NCBI GenBank assembly: GCA_036245525.1
Contig: BTPG01000003.1
Span: forward strand, 160,255,532-160,319,531
Length of the DNA: 64,000 nucleotides
Origin: Semisulcospira habei
Taxonomy: Eukaryota > Mollusca > Gastropoda > Semisulcospiridae
Direction of reading: 5' to 3'
The position numbers and the translations under genes are program-made. Below the pieces are notes generated by a model. That model saw only the letters and a program-made list of their open reading frames with translations, was not told the DNA's origin and did not search any database. Within the stretch, counting starts at the first letter, position 1, and every line of letters starts with the position of its first letter. Positions 1-12,500 of the stretch are shown piece after piece.

Positions 1-1370
1 ATACACTGACATTCTATAGCAAAACACGCACACATACACATGTGAGAACAGGCACCCAACTTAAATTTTACAACAACAAAAATAAATGAACATACAGCAG
101 AATCTGTTCTTGGCAATCACCATTTTTGCTAGAAGAAAGTGGCCTTAAAAATCTCATGTTCTCTCAAGAGAGGCCTTGAAGGGTAAACAGTGTCACCTGG
201 GCTGCAGCCACCTAAATGTTGGCCTGTAAAGACAGGTGATCTGCTGTAAGGATGGTTGCTCGAAACAGTTTCTGCTGTAGACCATAAAGTCTATACATGC
301 AAAAGTTTCTCTCACACCCAACACACTTGCACATGCACCCACACACGAGCAGATGAATTCGGATCAACCACTCCTTCCTCCGTTGAGTTTTGGTTGCTTT
401 TGGAAAAGTATGAAATGAAAGTTTTGTGTTTCATTATGCTGTGCCCTATTTGATGTGCACACAGGAACAGAGCAATGGTGTTTCGATCTGCTCTTCGACT
501 GCTCCTTCTCCGTCACCATTGTTTATACTGTCTGCCCCTCCCACCTGCTCCTATAGCCTCGCTTTCGATGTGCGACCTTCACCTCATGAATATTCGTTGG
601 GAATGGTCCATACGTGCCCACTACCACATGGCATGTGGCAACATAAGTATGTGTTGGCACTGTTAGCCAGATCAATCAACATTTGAGGCACTGATAACGA
701 CACTGACTTTGAGCCTGATTCTGATACTGAATTCGGAGGATCTAAATGATATACACGTGTACCTTTATTCTCATGCTTTGGTTCACCTGCAGGTGGTGAC
801 ACTGTGAACACCAACGACACACATTGGTCACGTGTAGTTCGTGCAGTCTTTAATACATTGGTACTTCCATCTGATCATGTACGAGACACTACGCATACAC
901 ACTGATCATCGTCCAATGCTGCTTTTACATATTGTCTAGGCTGTGGATATACCATATCTGTGGTGGGTGTAGAAAATGACATTTGGTGACGTGGTAGGGC
1001 CCTTACTGTGTAGAGGCATGCTGGAAATGCATGGACTAGTATATGTATCACAGTGACAGATGCCCTAGTTAGTGATGCATGTTAGCCAACAGCCACCTGT
1101 CATGCATGAAACTTAATTTTGTTCACATTTATTTTGTCACTATATTTTGTCACCAGGCATTACAACACATGACACTGTTGTCAAAGCCAAATCCCATCCA
1201 TTGACAAATCAGTACATACTTTTAGTTTCAATATATTTTGGAGATATTTGTAAGTAATTTTTTTTTAACAGTGCACACCCATTTTCAACAGAAATTTCTA
1301 AAATAGAGCTGATATCTTCTCATTCACTCAAGGCTGAAGGGTTAAACTCCAACCTGACCATCTGTATACA
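1..1370. other. ATP5F1C intron 5, no gene seen
   Basis: No coding exon was recognised. A short acidic stretch on the plus strand near 684-745 (TDNDTDFEPDSDTEFGG) resembles acidic leaders of DNA transposases, and a similar one ([14 protein letters not shown]) occurs near 5505-5560. Both are isolated and followed by stops, so no function is assigned. Confidence 0.4.
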
Positions 1371-1373
1371 CTT

Positions 1374-1462
1374 GTTAACTCTTTGGCTGTTGGAAGTGGT
1401 TTTAGTCACGATGCTTTCTGCAGGAATAATTGCAACAAAAACCACTACGCACCTAAAAATAA
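1374..1462. repeat. Palindromic TTAA-ended short repeat, copy a
   Basis: An imperfect palindrome of about 90 bp. It begins TTAACTCTTTGGCTGTTGG, contains GTGGTTTTAGTCA, has a centre with TCTGCAGGA, and the right half reads back AAAACCACTA. The same pattern occurs at 3627-3716 and 4440-4540. It looks like a small non-autonomous DNA element that prefers TTAA-like sites, but no transposase is present and the target duplication is not clear. Confidence 0.5.
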
Positions 1463-1794
1463 CTAACAATTCAACTCATAGTAGATGTGCCTCATACAGA
1501 TGTCAATGAGTTGCTGTGTATCTAAAGGGCTGGGCACACGCAACCACGAACACCTATTGCAGGCTGCAATTTGTGTGGCGGCAATGTTGCGTCCACATTG
1601 CGCAGTGCCAGCAATATTGCCAACACAACTTGCCACCCGATACAACCTGAGTCTATTTTCTTGTGGCGGCCCGCAAGGCTAGAGCAATATTGCTGCCTCT
1701 CAGCCAATCAGCGGTGTCCTCACGTCACTTACTGTTTCTTCATCTTCCTAGACTGAATAAATGGCGGAGAAGCTAAACGACGGCTTTGAGAGTG

Positions 1795-1850
1795 TTAACT
1801 CATTGGAGTCGCGCTGCGTATCCATATGTGGCCCGTCTCCAATGAGTTAA
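1795..1850. repeat. Perfect 14-bp-arm hairpin
   Basis: TTAACTCATTGGAG at 1795-1808 is repeated inverted as CTCCAATGAGTTAA at 1837-1850, with a 28-bp loop. Like its neighbours, it begins and ends with TTAA. It is probably another very short TTAA-type foldback element. Confidence 0.6.
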
Positions 1851-2077
1851 ATTGATCAACCTTGTCTGAGAGTGTGAAAAATACCGGTAACAGGACAAGC
1901 GTGTCTCATAACAGTCAAAATTATGCAGCAAAACTTTATTTTTAAATCAAAGTGTCATTTCTGAGCAGTTTCCAAATTGAAAATCCCGATCATTTTGTTG
2001 TAAAAAATGACGTCCGGCAATTCACCAAATTTACTAAATATCTGTACAAAAATCCTGGAAACAATAGCACTTTTGAA

Positions 2078-3175
2078 AAATGAATTTGTTTTCTAAAATG
2101 TGTTTTTTTGAAAAATACTTACCAATGGCATTACTATATGGAATACACTCTATAGCCCAACGATTTCAGCCCAAAGTTGTGTCCCCTGCACAACTGGGGA
2201 GGAGACACCGGGGATCCATGCATAGGAGCCCGCATGCGTGGGGCGAAAGCTCCCCAGTTTCACGCTTGGCCAACAAAACTTAGCCAAGGAGGCAAGCGGG
2301 GCAGCCATCCGAGTAATGCCATCGGTAAGTATTTTTCCAAAAAATACATTTTAGAAAAAAAATTCATTTGTTTTTTCAAAATACATTACCAATGACATTA
2401 CTATATGGAAGAATAGCAAAGAGGAAGAGGGTGCCGACACCCCAATCCCCTGTACCTAACACCCTCCGCCGGCCCACAAGGAGCACTCACAACGACTTCA
2501 GTTAAGAAGTGTCTATGGCGCCTGTGGCGCGCGGAGGGAGTGCCGGGCCGCGGCGATGTCGCCCACCATGGCCAGGAAGTCACGCTGGCCGGATAGGTCG
2601 TGGAGATAGAAGCGGGCAAAGGTGGAGTCTGCACGCCCGCCTACCGCCGTCCCAATGTCTTTAACCGAGCAGTTGCGGTCAAAGGCCGCACTGGAGGCTA
2701 CTGCTCGTACTTCATGCGCCCGGATCTACAACCGTCTATCCCCATCCGGGGAGAGGTCTTGGTAGGCCAACGAGTCAGCCACCGCAGCCAGGACGAAAAG
2801 TCTGGGCCGACATACCCGGCCTGCCTGGTGGAAGAGGTAGGAAGAGGTGGGTACGCCTTGAGCGACGCAGGAAATTCTGCAGTGCCCGGACTGGGTCCTG
2901 TTGATGCGACCCATGGGGTCGGTCGTCCCTCTGAGTGGACAAACGGTCAGCATCTGGGGCGCAGCTGAGAGAGGCCGGCTCTTGGCCAAAAGGACGGGTC
3001 AGTGAGAAGGTGCGCTGAGCCAACGGCTCGAACTGCAACACGCGGGGCGTACCAAGAGCGCATGAAGCTCGCTCACGTGGGACGCTGTGGCCAGGGCCAG
3101 GAGAAAACATGTTGCTGTGTGCCGAGTCAGCCGGGCTTGATAATGGCTGATGGCCACGCCGCTTACAGAGTATGT
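2078..3175 (-). mobile_element. DIRS-like element fragment: terminal repeat, internal complementary region and recombinase end
   Basis: A truncated relative of the DIRS element at 11.9-17.6 kb. Positions 2078-2160 resemble its outer terminal repeat. Positions 2318-2410 resemble the internal complementary region (CATTACCAATGACATTAC followed by TATGGAAGAATAGC). On the minus strand about 2760-2530 encodes the C-terminal end of a tyrosine recombinase: RAHEVRAVASSAAF gives the H-x-x-R box, and STFARFYLHDL carries the nucleophilic tyrosine. The upstream half (2770-3175) is frameshifted. No RT or gag part is present, so this copy cannot act alone. It lies in ATP5F1C intron 5. Confidence 0.75.
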
Positions 3176-3435
3176 TACGATCTTCGATTAAATTTGGCAG
3201 TTACTTATCCTCTAATTTTCGGCATGGAAAGTCTTTCCTCTAATATTTCGGCACTGACATTCAATATTTTGTTTCGCCCCAATTTTTCGGCATTCTGGAA
3301 AAATTTGGAATTTTGTCGGGGGAAAAAATGCCAAAAAATTAGAAGTTTTACGGTACATTTAGACTGCACTTCTTGTCCCTTTACCCGCATTGCGAAAGAC
3401 AGAGTGTCCATTCTCATCCTGTGAAAAGTTCTTAC
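3176..3435. other. Intronic sequence, no gene seen
   Basis: AT-rich sequence between the DIRS fragment and exon 5. The repeated phrase AATTTTTCGGCAT and its variants (near 3215-3320) suggest a small degenerate tandem repeat, but no element was identified. Confidence 0.4.
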
Positions 3436-3579
3436 CTAAAGGTGTTGAAGTACAGTGAGGCAGCATCAAACTTGTAGTCAGCGTCAAGGATGGCCTGAGA
3501 AACCAGAGTGGCGTCTGCAAAAATAGGCGGCTTGCGGCCGTACTCGTTGAATGACATCAAGAAGTTCGCCTTGAACTGT
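3436..3579 (-). CDS. ATP5F1C: ATP5F1C exon 5
   Basis: Encodes [20 protein letters not shown], then [18 protein letters not shown] and ASLYFNTF. This matches the segment of animal gamma with the conserved GRKPP-F-DA motif and the F-N-F run. The acceptor TTTGACAG and the donor GTAAGAAC fit. It ends with two bases of the next codon, so at least one more exon lies beyond the left edge. Positions 1-3435 were searched by eye for the next conserved block without success. Confidence 0.95.
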
Positions 3580-6500
3580 CTGTCAAAGCGTAGAAAAGAA
3601 AATTAGACTGTATCAAGTAACAATAATTTAACCCTTGGATGTTGGTAGCACTTTTTGTCATGGTGATTCCTGCAGTAATCACCTCGACAGCGCTACTGAC
3701 AGCCAAATAGTTAATTCTTATCATCACACTAGAAAACTGCAATGCATGGTATGATAGCAGGTCTTACGTGTCAATGTCAATACAGCACTAACCTTGATAT
3801 ATCAAGGTCTACCTTCAACTTGAGGAACAAGCACCCCAAAGTGCAAAGCTAATCAAGCACTAATCATCCCAAAAGGTGACTGCAAAATAGTAGCGGCTAA
3901 TCCTAGTTGTTGTTGTCTATTTGACAAGGTATACCCGAATATAATATGGTGTACCGTCTTTCAAGCGTTCTTCTCGTGGGTACTCTAAGCACTAATCAAG
4001 GAACTATTATGGGCAGTCCAGCTTTTTGAAGATCTGTTTTAGTTTTTTACTTTATCTGGGATAGCATACATGGTACATGTATATTTAACTTAATGATGTA
4101 AAAGAGATTATTCTCTGTCCACCAGAGGGATAGATTCTCATGAAGCCCTGCAGCTGGGTTCATGTGAATCTGTCTTTTGCAATTGGTTGTTACAGGTTGA
4201 ATTAGAAACCGTCCTAAAAGTATGACCTCTTTGCCTACTAAATAACTTTTCTGTATTATGTTATGTATGCTGTCACTAAGTAATTTTGTTAAGAGTTCAT
4301 TTTTGGATCTGGTGCACATGCCAAGAAACGGCTTGCAATGACCCATTCAGTGCCAAATAAAATAGCCAGGGACATGCCCTGCAAATGAGCTTTGGCTGGG
4401 CAGAACTCGCTGCCAAAATTGTTCGAGGGAGTATTCTTGTAGCGGCTTTATGTTGGGTGTCAGTAGCGCTATTAGGCATGATGACTCCTACAGGAATCAC
4501 CATGACTAAAACCATTACCGACACCCAAAGGGTTACGTATGCATGCAGTATTAACTCATTCAGCCCGACGCACATATTTCCCAAATTTTGGAGGCGTCAT
4601 CTAATAACTATGCACCAGTTGCAGGAAATGGATCGACCATGATAATTCAAGGGCAGTGCCAGATTAGCTTGGCGCCTGTCGGCGCCAAGCTAATCTGGCA
4701 CTGCCCTTGAATTATCATGGTCGACCCATCTCCTGCTGTAGTGCATCAGGGCTGAATGGGTGAACAGTGCTGATTGCTGTATGCACAAGGGAGTTATTAT
4801 ATTCCATTCTGTGCTTACCTCATGAGAATGCCCTTCGCCTTGTCTCCGACTACTATTAGCTTGGTCTCATGGCCACTCTTGGCATTTGCCTCATTGATCC
4901 AGCCTCGCAGCTCACGGCAGATGCCAGAGTGGACACCACCACACAGACCTCGGTCAGATGACATGACCACCACCAGCTGATGGGGCAGGTTTTTATCATG
5001 GGTCAGCTCTGCTCGCTCAAAGAAAGCTGCAAAAAATATGACAAGCATACAGTGTATGATCACTAACTGTGCGTGCAGATGCATGTATTCTCAATGATTT
5101 TTATCTCCCTTTGAAGTGTAATACACATAATACAATTTTTATTGTACAAATTTACAAATTGTTAACATTCCAGTGTAATAAGAATATGATTAACTCTTAC
5201 CAGTTCACTCCACTGCCCATCGTATGATATCTTATGATGGCACGGTTATGATATCTTGACAAGTCAATTTTATGTTAATGTATAGCAATGCATAAATCTT
5301 TTTTAAACCGTCAGCTGTGTTAAAAAGACATGAAAGTGTGCGTAAAACTAAAAGCACTTTTCTTCTCAATATCTGCGTGTATTTTATTTTATGATGTGAT
5401 AATTTGTTCATGAAATTTTCCGCCAGTTTCTTGAACTCATGTGTCCTTTCAAGTGATGTTTGACCGCATGTTTGCCATCAAAATGAGATCCGAGTTCTGA
5501 TAACTCTTTTTCTGATTTTGAGTCAGAAGATGAGTGGGACAGCTCAGATACAGAAAATATACCGCCGAATCGAACGTCAGGTTGTCGAGACCAATGGCAG
5601 CAAGTGCTTTGTAGAGTGTTATGCTATTTTTACACTCATCATCATTTATATTGCTTGCATTCGTCTTGTGGCTCAGATTCTGCTTACCGTTTGCTATCAG
5701 TTATACACACCCTGCATTTTGCGGCACACCCTTGTTTTATCTGTTTCAAGTTCCTATTCAAGAAAACAAGAAAGGCAAAGCCCTCATGGCTCACGTGGAT
5801 GACCGATCAACATGTAGGACAATAACGAATAAGTAAAGGGATGGCTTCTGCACTAACAAAATCCATGTTTTCTCAAAATTTAATCAGTATTCACACATCT
5901 GTAAAAACCCTGTGGCCCTTGATTAAATTAGGATACATAGAAAGGTCTTATCATCAGCTACCTTTGTGCCAAATCTGATAAAGGTTTGCAAAAATGTTAA
6001 AATAACTACAATTATTGGCATTTTATACACATTGTGTAGACTTCTTGTGACCCTTGACCTTTTCCGAGGGGTCATCCAAATTAGTATGCATAGATAAGAA
6101 TAAGAATACTTTATTATCTCGAAAAGAGAAATTCGGTTGTGGTACATTTATAACAAATAGTACAAACAAGACATAAAAACATTATAGCATAATTATGAAC
6201 ATTTTCTCCCTGCACTTGCACAGCTACAAATTCCAAATGGATATAAAGTAAACACTACAAAATCTTTACACATAACTCTTACACATCTCACACAAACATC
6301 TTTTATGGACTGAACTGAGCGGCACTTATACATTCACACCCACCTCTACATATGCATACATAATATGCGTGTTTCAACCTAGTCCTAACCCTCACTACTT
6401 ATTATACAAACATCTCAGTACATTATTACACATTATTACACAAGCTGCATAATTAAAGTCTACCATAGTAAAATAATTAGTGGGTAAACACTCAGTAACA

Positions 6501-9500
6501 ACAATCCCCGTATGTCCATGTTCACCACCAAATGAAACGCAATATAATCACTTCTCTAAAATCAACAAGCTCCATTTCTACTGATTGCACAGGTAAAGGG
6601 GATAGGGGGAGGAGTTAGGTTTGGGTATGCGTGGATGTACCTACAGATTGCTTAGAGTGATGGATTTGGGGATGAAACTGTGCTGTAGTCTAAGTGTTCT
6701 AGCTTTGTGCGTGCGGAGTCTGCGGCCAGAGGGGAGGAGTTCATAGAGGTGGGCAAGGACATGGGATCTGTCTGAAGTTATCCGCCTACCGATAGGTCTT
6801 ACCATCAGGTATCACTGTAGCAAGTTTGGGTTTAAAGTTGTGAATAGTAATTGAGAAAAAACATCTTTTGTCAAATATGGCGATTTTGGACCTATTTCTT
6901 GAGCTCTTGTGACCCTTGACCTTTCCGGGGGATCAACCAAAGAAGTATGCATAGAAAAGTCTTACCATCAGGTATCTCTGTAGCAAGTTTTGGTATGAAG
7001 TTGCGAACAGTAATTGAGAAAAAACATCTTTTGTCAAAATATGGCTATTTTGGACCTATTTCTTGAGCTCTTGTGACCCTTCCGAGGGATCAACCAAATT
7101 AGTTTGCATATAAAGGTCTTACCATCAGGTATCTTTGTACTAAGTTTGGGTTTGAAGTTGTGAATAGTATTTGAGAAATAATAAATTATGTCCAAAAATA
7201 GCTATTTTTGATATTGTGATCCCTTGTGACCTTGACCTTTGTGAAAGAATCACTGAAATTGTTGTGTTTAGAAAGGTCTTGCCACAAAGTATCCTTGGGC
7301 CAAGTTTGAAGCCTGCAGCTTGAATAGTCCTCCCCGAGAAAATGCCAACACTAAAGTTTACCACAGATGACGGACGGACGACCACTGGCCCAGAACATAC
7401 TCACTTCTCACGCAAGCCCAAAAATCATTGCAATTGACTGATCATTCCATTGTGCCAATACATGCTGACAAGCCTCAAAACCATGTCCGGTGTTTTAGAC
7501 AGGAAAGACTTGTCAAGTTTAGATCCTGTGACAAGCGCATGTGCTTCCAGAAAACTAGAAACTGCTTGGTGGCTGAACATGAAGCAAATGCCTATTAACT
7601 TGCATGGTTACACCTCACATTGTCGGACTCGCATGCATTTCATTCATATTATTGATTTTCCTAAAACTGTTACATTAGTTTTCACTGACAAATAACATGT
7701 TTATTGCTGGTTTAATTTAAAGTATGCACTTGGAATAAAAACAAATTACAATGTGTGTGATGTTACATATCTGTTTTTTACTTAGCTTGTCAGGGTCAGT
7801 GCGACATTTGTAGCCTGGGCACTAATCTTTGTTCCTTCAATTTCAAAATAAAAAATATACAGCAAAATGCACTTATTAAATGTAAAAATGAATAATGTAC
7901 ATAGCCAAACATATTTTGTGTTCTAATACACTACTACTCCCCCCCCCCCCCCCCCAAAAAAAAAAGCCCTTAAAGGGGCACACCCAACCTTTTTTAAGCC
8001 TTCAGTCCTCAAAATGCTTTTACTGAGATTCAGTATACATGTACATACCCACTTAGACAGTGACCACTCTATTGTCCCACCAAATGCTTTCTTTCATCTG
8101 TTCAAAGTGGAAAAAAGGCCCACCGGAATCTTTTGTGGGATCCCAGAAAAGACTGCTTCTGATAGGCGATGTTAGCTGACGTCTATACAACCTGAGGTCA
8201 TCTGCATAATTATAACCAATCAGAGACAAGATGGCAGATGAACCAGCGAAGAAAAAAAAAGTATCATCGATTCGCACCGACACTGACAAGACTCGAATTG
8301 CGGAAGAGACTGAAGAAAGAGGAAGAGAGACAAGATACCCCTAAGTAGAACTGACATCAGACAAGGGAATATGGACATGTGGCAACGCGTAAAGCAAGAG
8401 CTTGGCTTGACCACCCACCCGGAATTTGTCACCTTCCTGCTGAATCAGTAAGTAATCTACAGTCTTTGTCGATCTTCCTATAATTCCGCGAGCGCTAGTG
8501 GTTTTCAGATTTCATCATCTTCTGTAGAATTTACATCTTACTGATCAGTTTCGCAAGATTTTAAACCTATTTTATCATATAGGTACGGGCTAGTTATCAC
8601 ATTTTATGCTGCAGATATCTAAAAACTATGATGTGTGTCAAACTTGCACATCGCTGGTGGTAACATGTTTTTGTCTGTGCCGGCTCTCATTCACTTGATT
8701 TAGAGAAGTAGTGTTTCTGCTGCGAGGGTGCATTTGTCATTTCCAATGTTGCTTTAGGTAGACCTCAATGTGTGCGATGTGAAACTGACTGGAGTGCAGA
8801 AAGTGGGTATAAATACCAATGTTCTTTTTCAAGATGGTGCACGTTTCCGAGGGGTAAAGCGGGATTAAAGGTCAAACTAGGTACCATGTGGACTCGCTTT
8901 GCAAGCGGTAAACACGCACGCCCTCGGTCCACTATGCACCCAGCCTTCCTTACTTACTTACTTACGCCTGTCACCCCTACCCGGGTATAGGCCGTCGACA
9001 AGAGACCTCCAGCAACTCCTGTCCTGTGCTTCTCCTTCGATTCTACTCCAGGTGGTTCCCAGTCTCTTGATGTCTGCTTGGAGGTCTCGACGCCAGGAGT
9101 TTCTTGGCCTACCTCTTTTCCTCTTTCCCTGGGGGTTCCATGACAATGCCTGCCTAGTGATACTGGAAGCTGGCTTTCTCAGACTGTGACCGATCCATCC
9201 CCATCTTCTTCGCCCAATTTCATTCTCTGCTGTTATCTGCTCTGTTCTCTCCCAGAGTCTGACGTTGCTGATCTTCTCTGGCCAGTGGATTTTCAAAATT
9301 CTTCTAAGGCAACTGTTCATGAAGGTCTGTACTCTGTTGACTGTGGTTTTTGTCAATCTCCATGTCTCTGCTCCATATAGGAGAACTGCTTTTACATTGG
9401 AGTTGAAAATCCGGACTTTGGTGTGTTGTGACAGCTCTCTGGAACTCCACACTTTTTTCAACTGGAGAAAGGCTGCTCTGGCTTTACCGATTCGTGCTCT

Positions 9501-12500
9501 GACATCTGCATCAGTGCCGCCTTTTTTGTCTATGATGCTCCCGAGATAGGTGAAGGACTCCACCTCCTCCAACGGGGTGCCAGCAAGCAAGACTGGTTCT
9601 TCCCTGGTTGCGTTCAGCCTCATTGTCTTTGTTTTCTGTTTGTGAATGGTGAGGCCCACTTGGGACGAGATGTCAGCAAGCCTCGTGGTCTTGTCCTGCA
9701 TTTGTTGATGAGTGTGGGACAGTAATGCCAAGTCGTCTGCAAAATCGAGGTCGTCAAGTTGTGTCCACAGTGTCCACTGTATTCCACTTCGTCTGTGCTC
9801 TGTGGTCATCTTCATGACCCAGTCTATGGCCAGTAGGAAGAGGAACGGAGACAGCAGACACCCCTGCCTGACACCAGTTCTGACCTGGAGCTCTCTGGTG
9901 AACTGCCCTTCGTGGATCACGCGACATGTCATGCCATCATAGCTGCTCTTGATCAGGCGGACGAGCTTTGTGGGTACACCGTAGTGTCGTAGGAGTTTCC
10001 ACAGAGTCTCTCGGTCCACGCTGTCAAATGCTTTCTCATAATCCACAAAGTTGACGTACAGCGGGGAGCTCCACTCCAGAGACTGTTCCACGATGATGCG
10101 GAGAGTGGCAATCTGGTCTGTACATGATCGGTTCTTCCTGAATCCTGCTTGCTGGTCTCTCAGCTGGGGGTCAACGGAGCTCTTCATTCTCTCTAGGATG
10201 ATCCTGTTGAAGACCTTCCCTGGTACTGACAGCAAGGTGATTCCTCTGTAGTTGGAACACTTGCTGAGGTCGCCTTTCTTGGGAAGCTTGATTAGGTACC
10301 CCTCCTTCCAGTCAGCTGGCATCACCTCCTCTTCCCAGATCTTTCCAAACAGTGCACCCAGCCTTATTATTAGTAAATACTAGCGGGTCGAACGGAATCC
10401 GCATTGTGATTTTGACAGCAAAGTAACGATTCCGGAAAGTTTATTCTACTTTCTCATGAAAAATTACATGACATGGATGCCAGAGAACATCAGTACACAT
10501 GTACACTGATGTGTACATCACACCTATGACCTCATGACCTGCATTATTGTGATACACCGATAGTCAGCCAGGTTCTGCCTTGTGACGTAGGCTCATAGAT
10601 ATGCATATTAATTCAAAACAAGGCCGATGCAGATGATAAATTTGCGACTCGGGTACAAAAACAATACAACCTCCAAACGATGAATTTCAACATTTGGCAT
10701 TGTATTTACATCATAAAGCTCCAAGATACTCCACAAAGGACCCATACACATACTGTCAGCAGTATCTGTTGCACAGTTTTCTGACTGTGTTGAGATGCTT
10801 GATCCTGGAGAATATAACTTTAAAGCTCACATGCATGACCAGTCAACATACTTAATCTAACCTACGTGACTTTGACCTTTCAACAGGTCAGGTTTTCTCA
10901 AAATTTACACATTTTTCACTTTTATCAACCTCCCATGACCCTTGACCTTTGTGAGTAGTGAACCAAATTAGTATGCATAGAACACAGCGGTTCTCTCTGC
11001 TGGCTCTGGCCCACTTTTAGTTTCAACAGCTACGAGTGTGTGCGAGCCAACCTGCCACTTGCCCGCACGCGCAGAGAAATATTCACACATGTGCAGAGGA
11101 TAATAGTAATACACATGTACGAAAACTACTAACCTAGCTTTTTGGGAGCTGTGGGGAGCAAGTGGCGGAAATTGTTTGGAGTAGCTAGGTTGCTGTTTCC
11201 AGCAGTGTGTGCATGTGCTGAACAGGAGCCTCTTGGGGGAAAGGTTACAACGCAAGTGCTGATCTTACCAAGTGTTTTATTCGCTTCCAGTGTAAGTGCA
11301 GGAAATAAAATTATAACCTTGATAAAGGCAGACCATTTGCCTTCAAGGTGAAAAAGATGTTAGTGCTGTAAAAACCTGGGAAACTGGCTAAATCCTTATC
11401 TCAACTGGTTAGAAATTGACCATACTTTCTAATCCTGTGTCATTTTTGCATACGTCTGATGGGATAAAAGAGTTATTCGTTGTTTTGTGCGATCGAGCGG
11501 CGGAAGCCAAAATTTCAAAACGTGACATCACTCACTTTCAGATAAAAAATTCCGGGGAATGAAATAGAATTTTGAAACCAAATTTAGGCCTATAGAGAGC
11601 CAATGCAAGTTACTATTTTGTTACCATATCGTCGAAGTTTTGAGGGCAAGTAAAGGCTAGCATGAACGTAACATGCGTTGTCAATTTCACACGTGCAAAT
11701 TTCGCCGTGAACTGGAACACAAAAAAACTTACTGTGAGGCACCTAATTAACATATCCTTGACAACATTACTCGTCATTCTGATTATCGTAAACAAATTTG
11801 AAATCCTTTCGAGAAGTGAAAGAAGGGCGCATTTTAAACTTCTTCATCCCAAAAGTTGTAAATATGAATTTTTCTTTAAAATGAATTTTAAAAAAACAAA
11901 CTTACCATTAATACCAATGGTATTATTGATAGGAAACGTTACCTAGCTAGCCTAATTTTAGCCAAAATTTGGTTGTCCGTATAATGGAGTGTTGGCAGGT
12001 GAGGGGCACCATAGAACAGGCAGTAACCCGAGTAGCCTCCCCTTCACCCCATCCGGGTACGAGCTCACCCGATAATCCTCAGGTTAGTTTCTTAGCGAAC
12101 TGGCGGCAGCGGGGCAGGTGGGAGGGACCTTCGAGTAATACCATCGCTAAGTATTTTCCGAAAAAATTCATTTAAAAGAAAAATTCATTGTTTTCTCAAA
12201 ACACATTACCGATGGTATTACTGATAGGAAGAATCCCAAAGAGGAGGTGGGTGCCGCTATAGCACCCCTAACCAAAGACACTGGCCCTCAGACCCACCCT
12301 CCTGAGGCAAACTCCCGATAATTTTAGCTAAGATACTTACGGCACCTATGGCGCCGGGAGGGAGTGTTGCGCCGCGGAGATGTCTCCCACCAGCGAAAGG
12401 TTCTGCCGCTGGGCGGAGAGATCCCTCAGATAGAAGCGGGCGAAAGTAGTCTCAGCTCGCCATCCCACGGCCGCCACAATGTCCTTGACAGCACAGTTGC

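Noticed and set aside
1522..1707. Overlapping short ORFs on both strands at 1463-1756
   Set aside because: No consistent frame or motif. A plain palindromic or MITE origin is possible, but nothing could be shown.
2600..2968. 122-residue plus-strand ORF
   Set aside because: Antisense to the DIRS recombinase end, which has the H-x-x-R and Tyr motifs on the other strand.
9186..9549. Plus-strand ORFs across RTE copies 1 and 2 (9186-9549, 57818-58181)
   Set aside because: Antisense shadows, identical in both copies because the copies are nearly identical.
11142..11351. Short ORFs at 10968-11351 and 11662-11946
   Set aside because: No motif, no coding bias and no splice context; ordinary intron.
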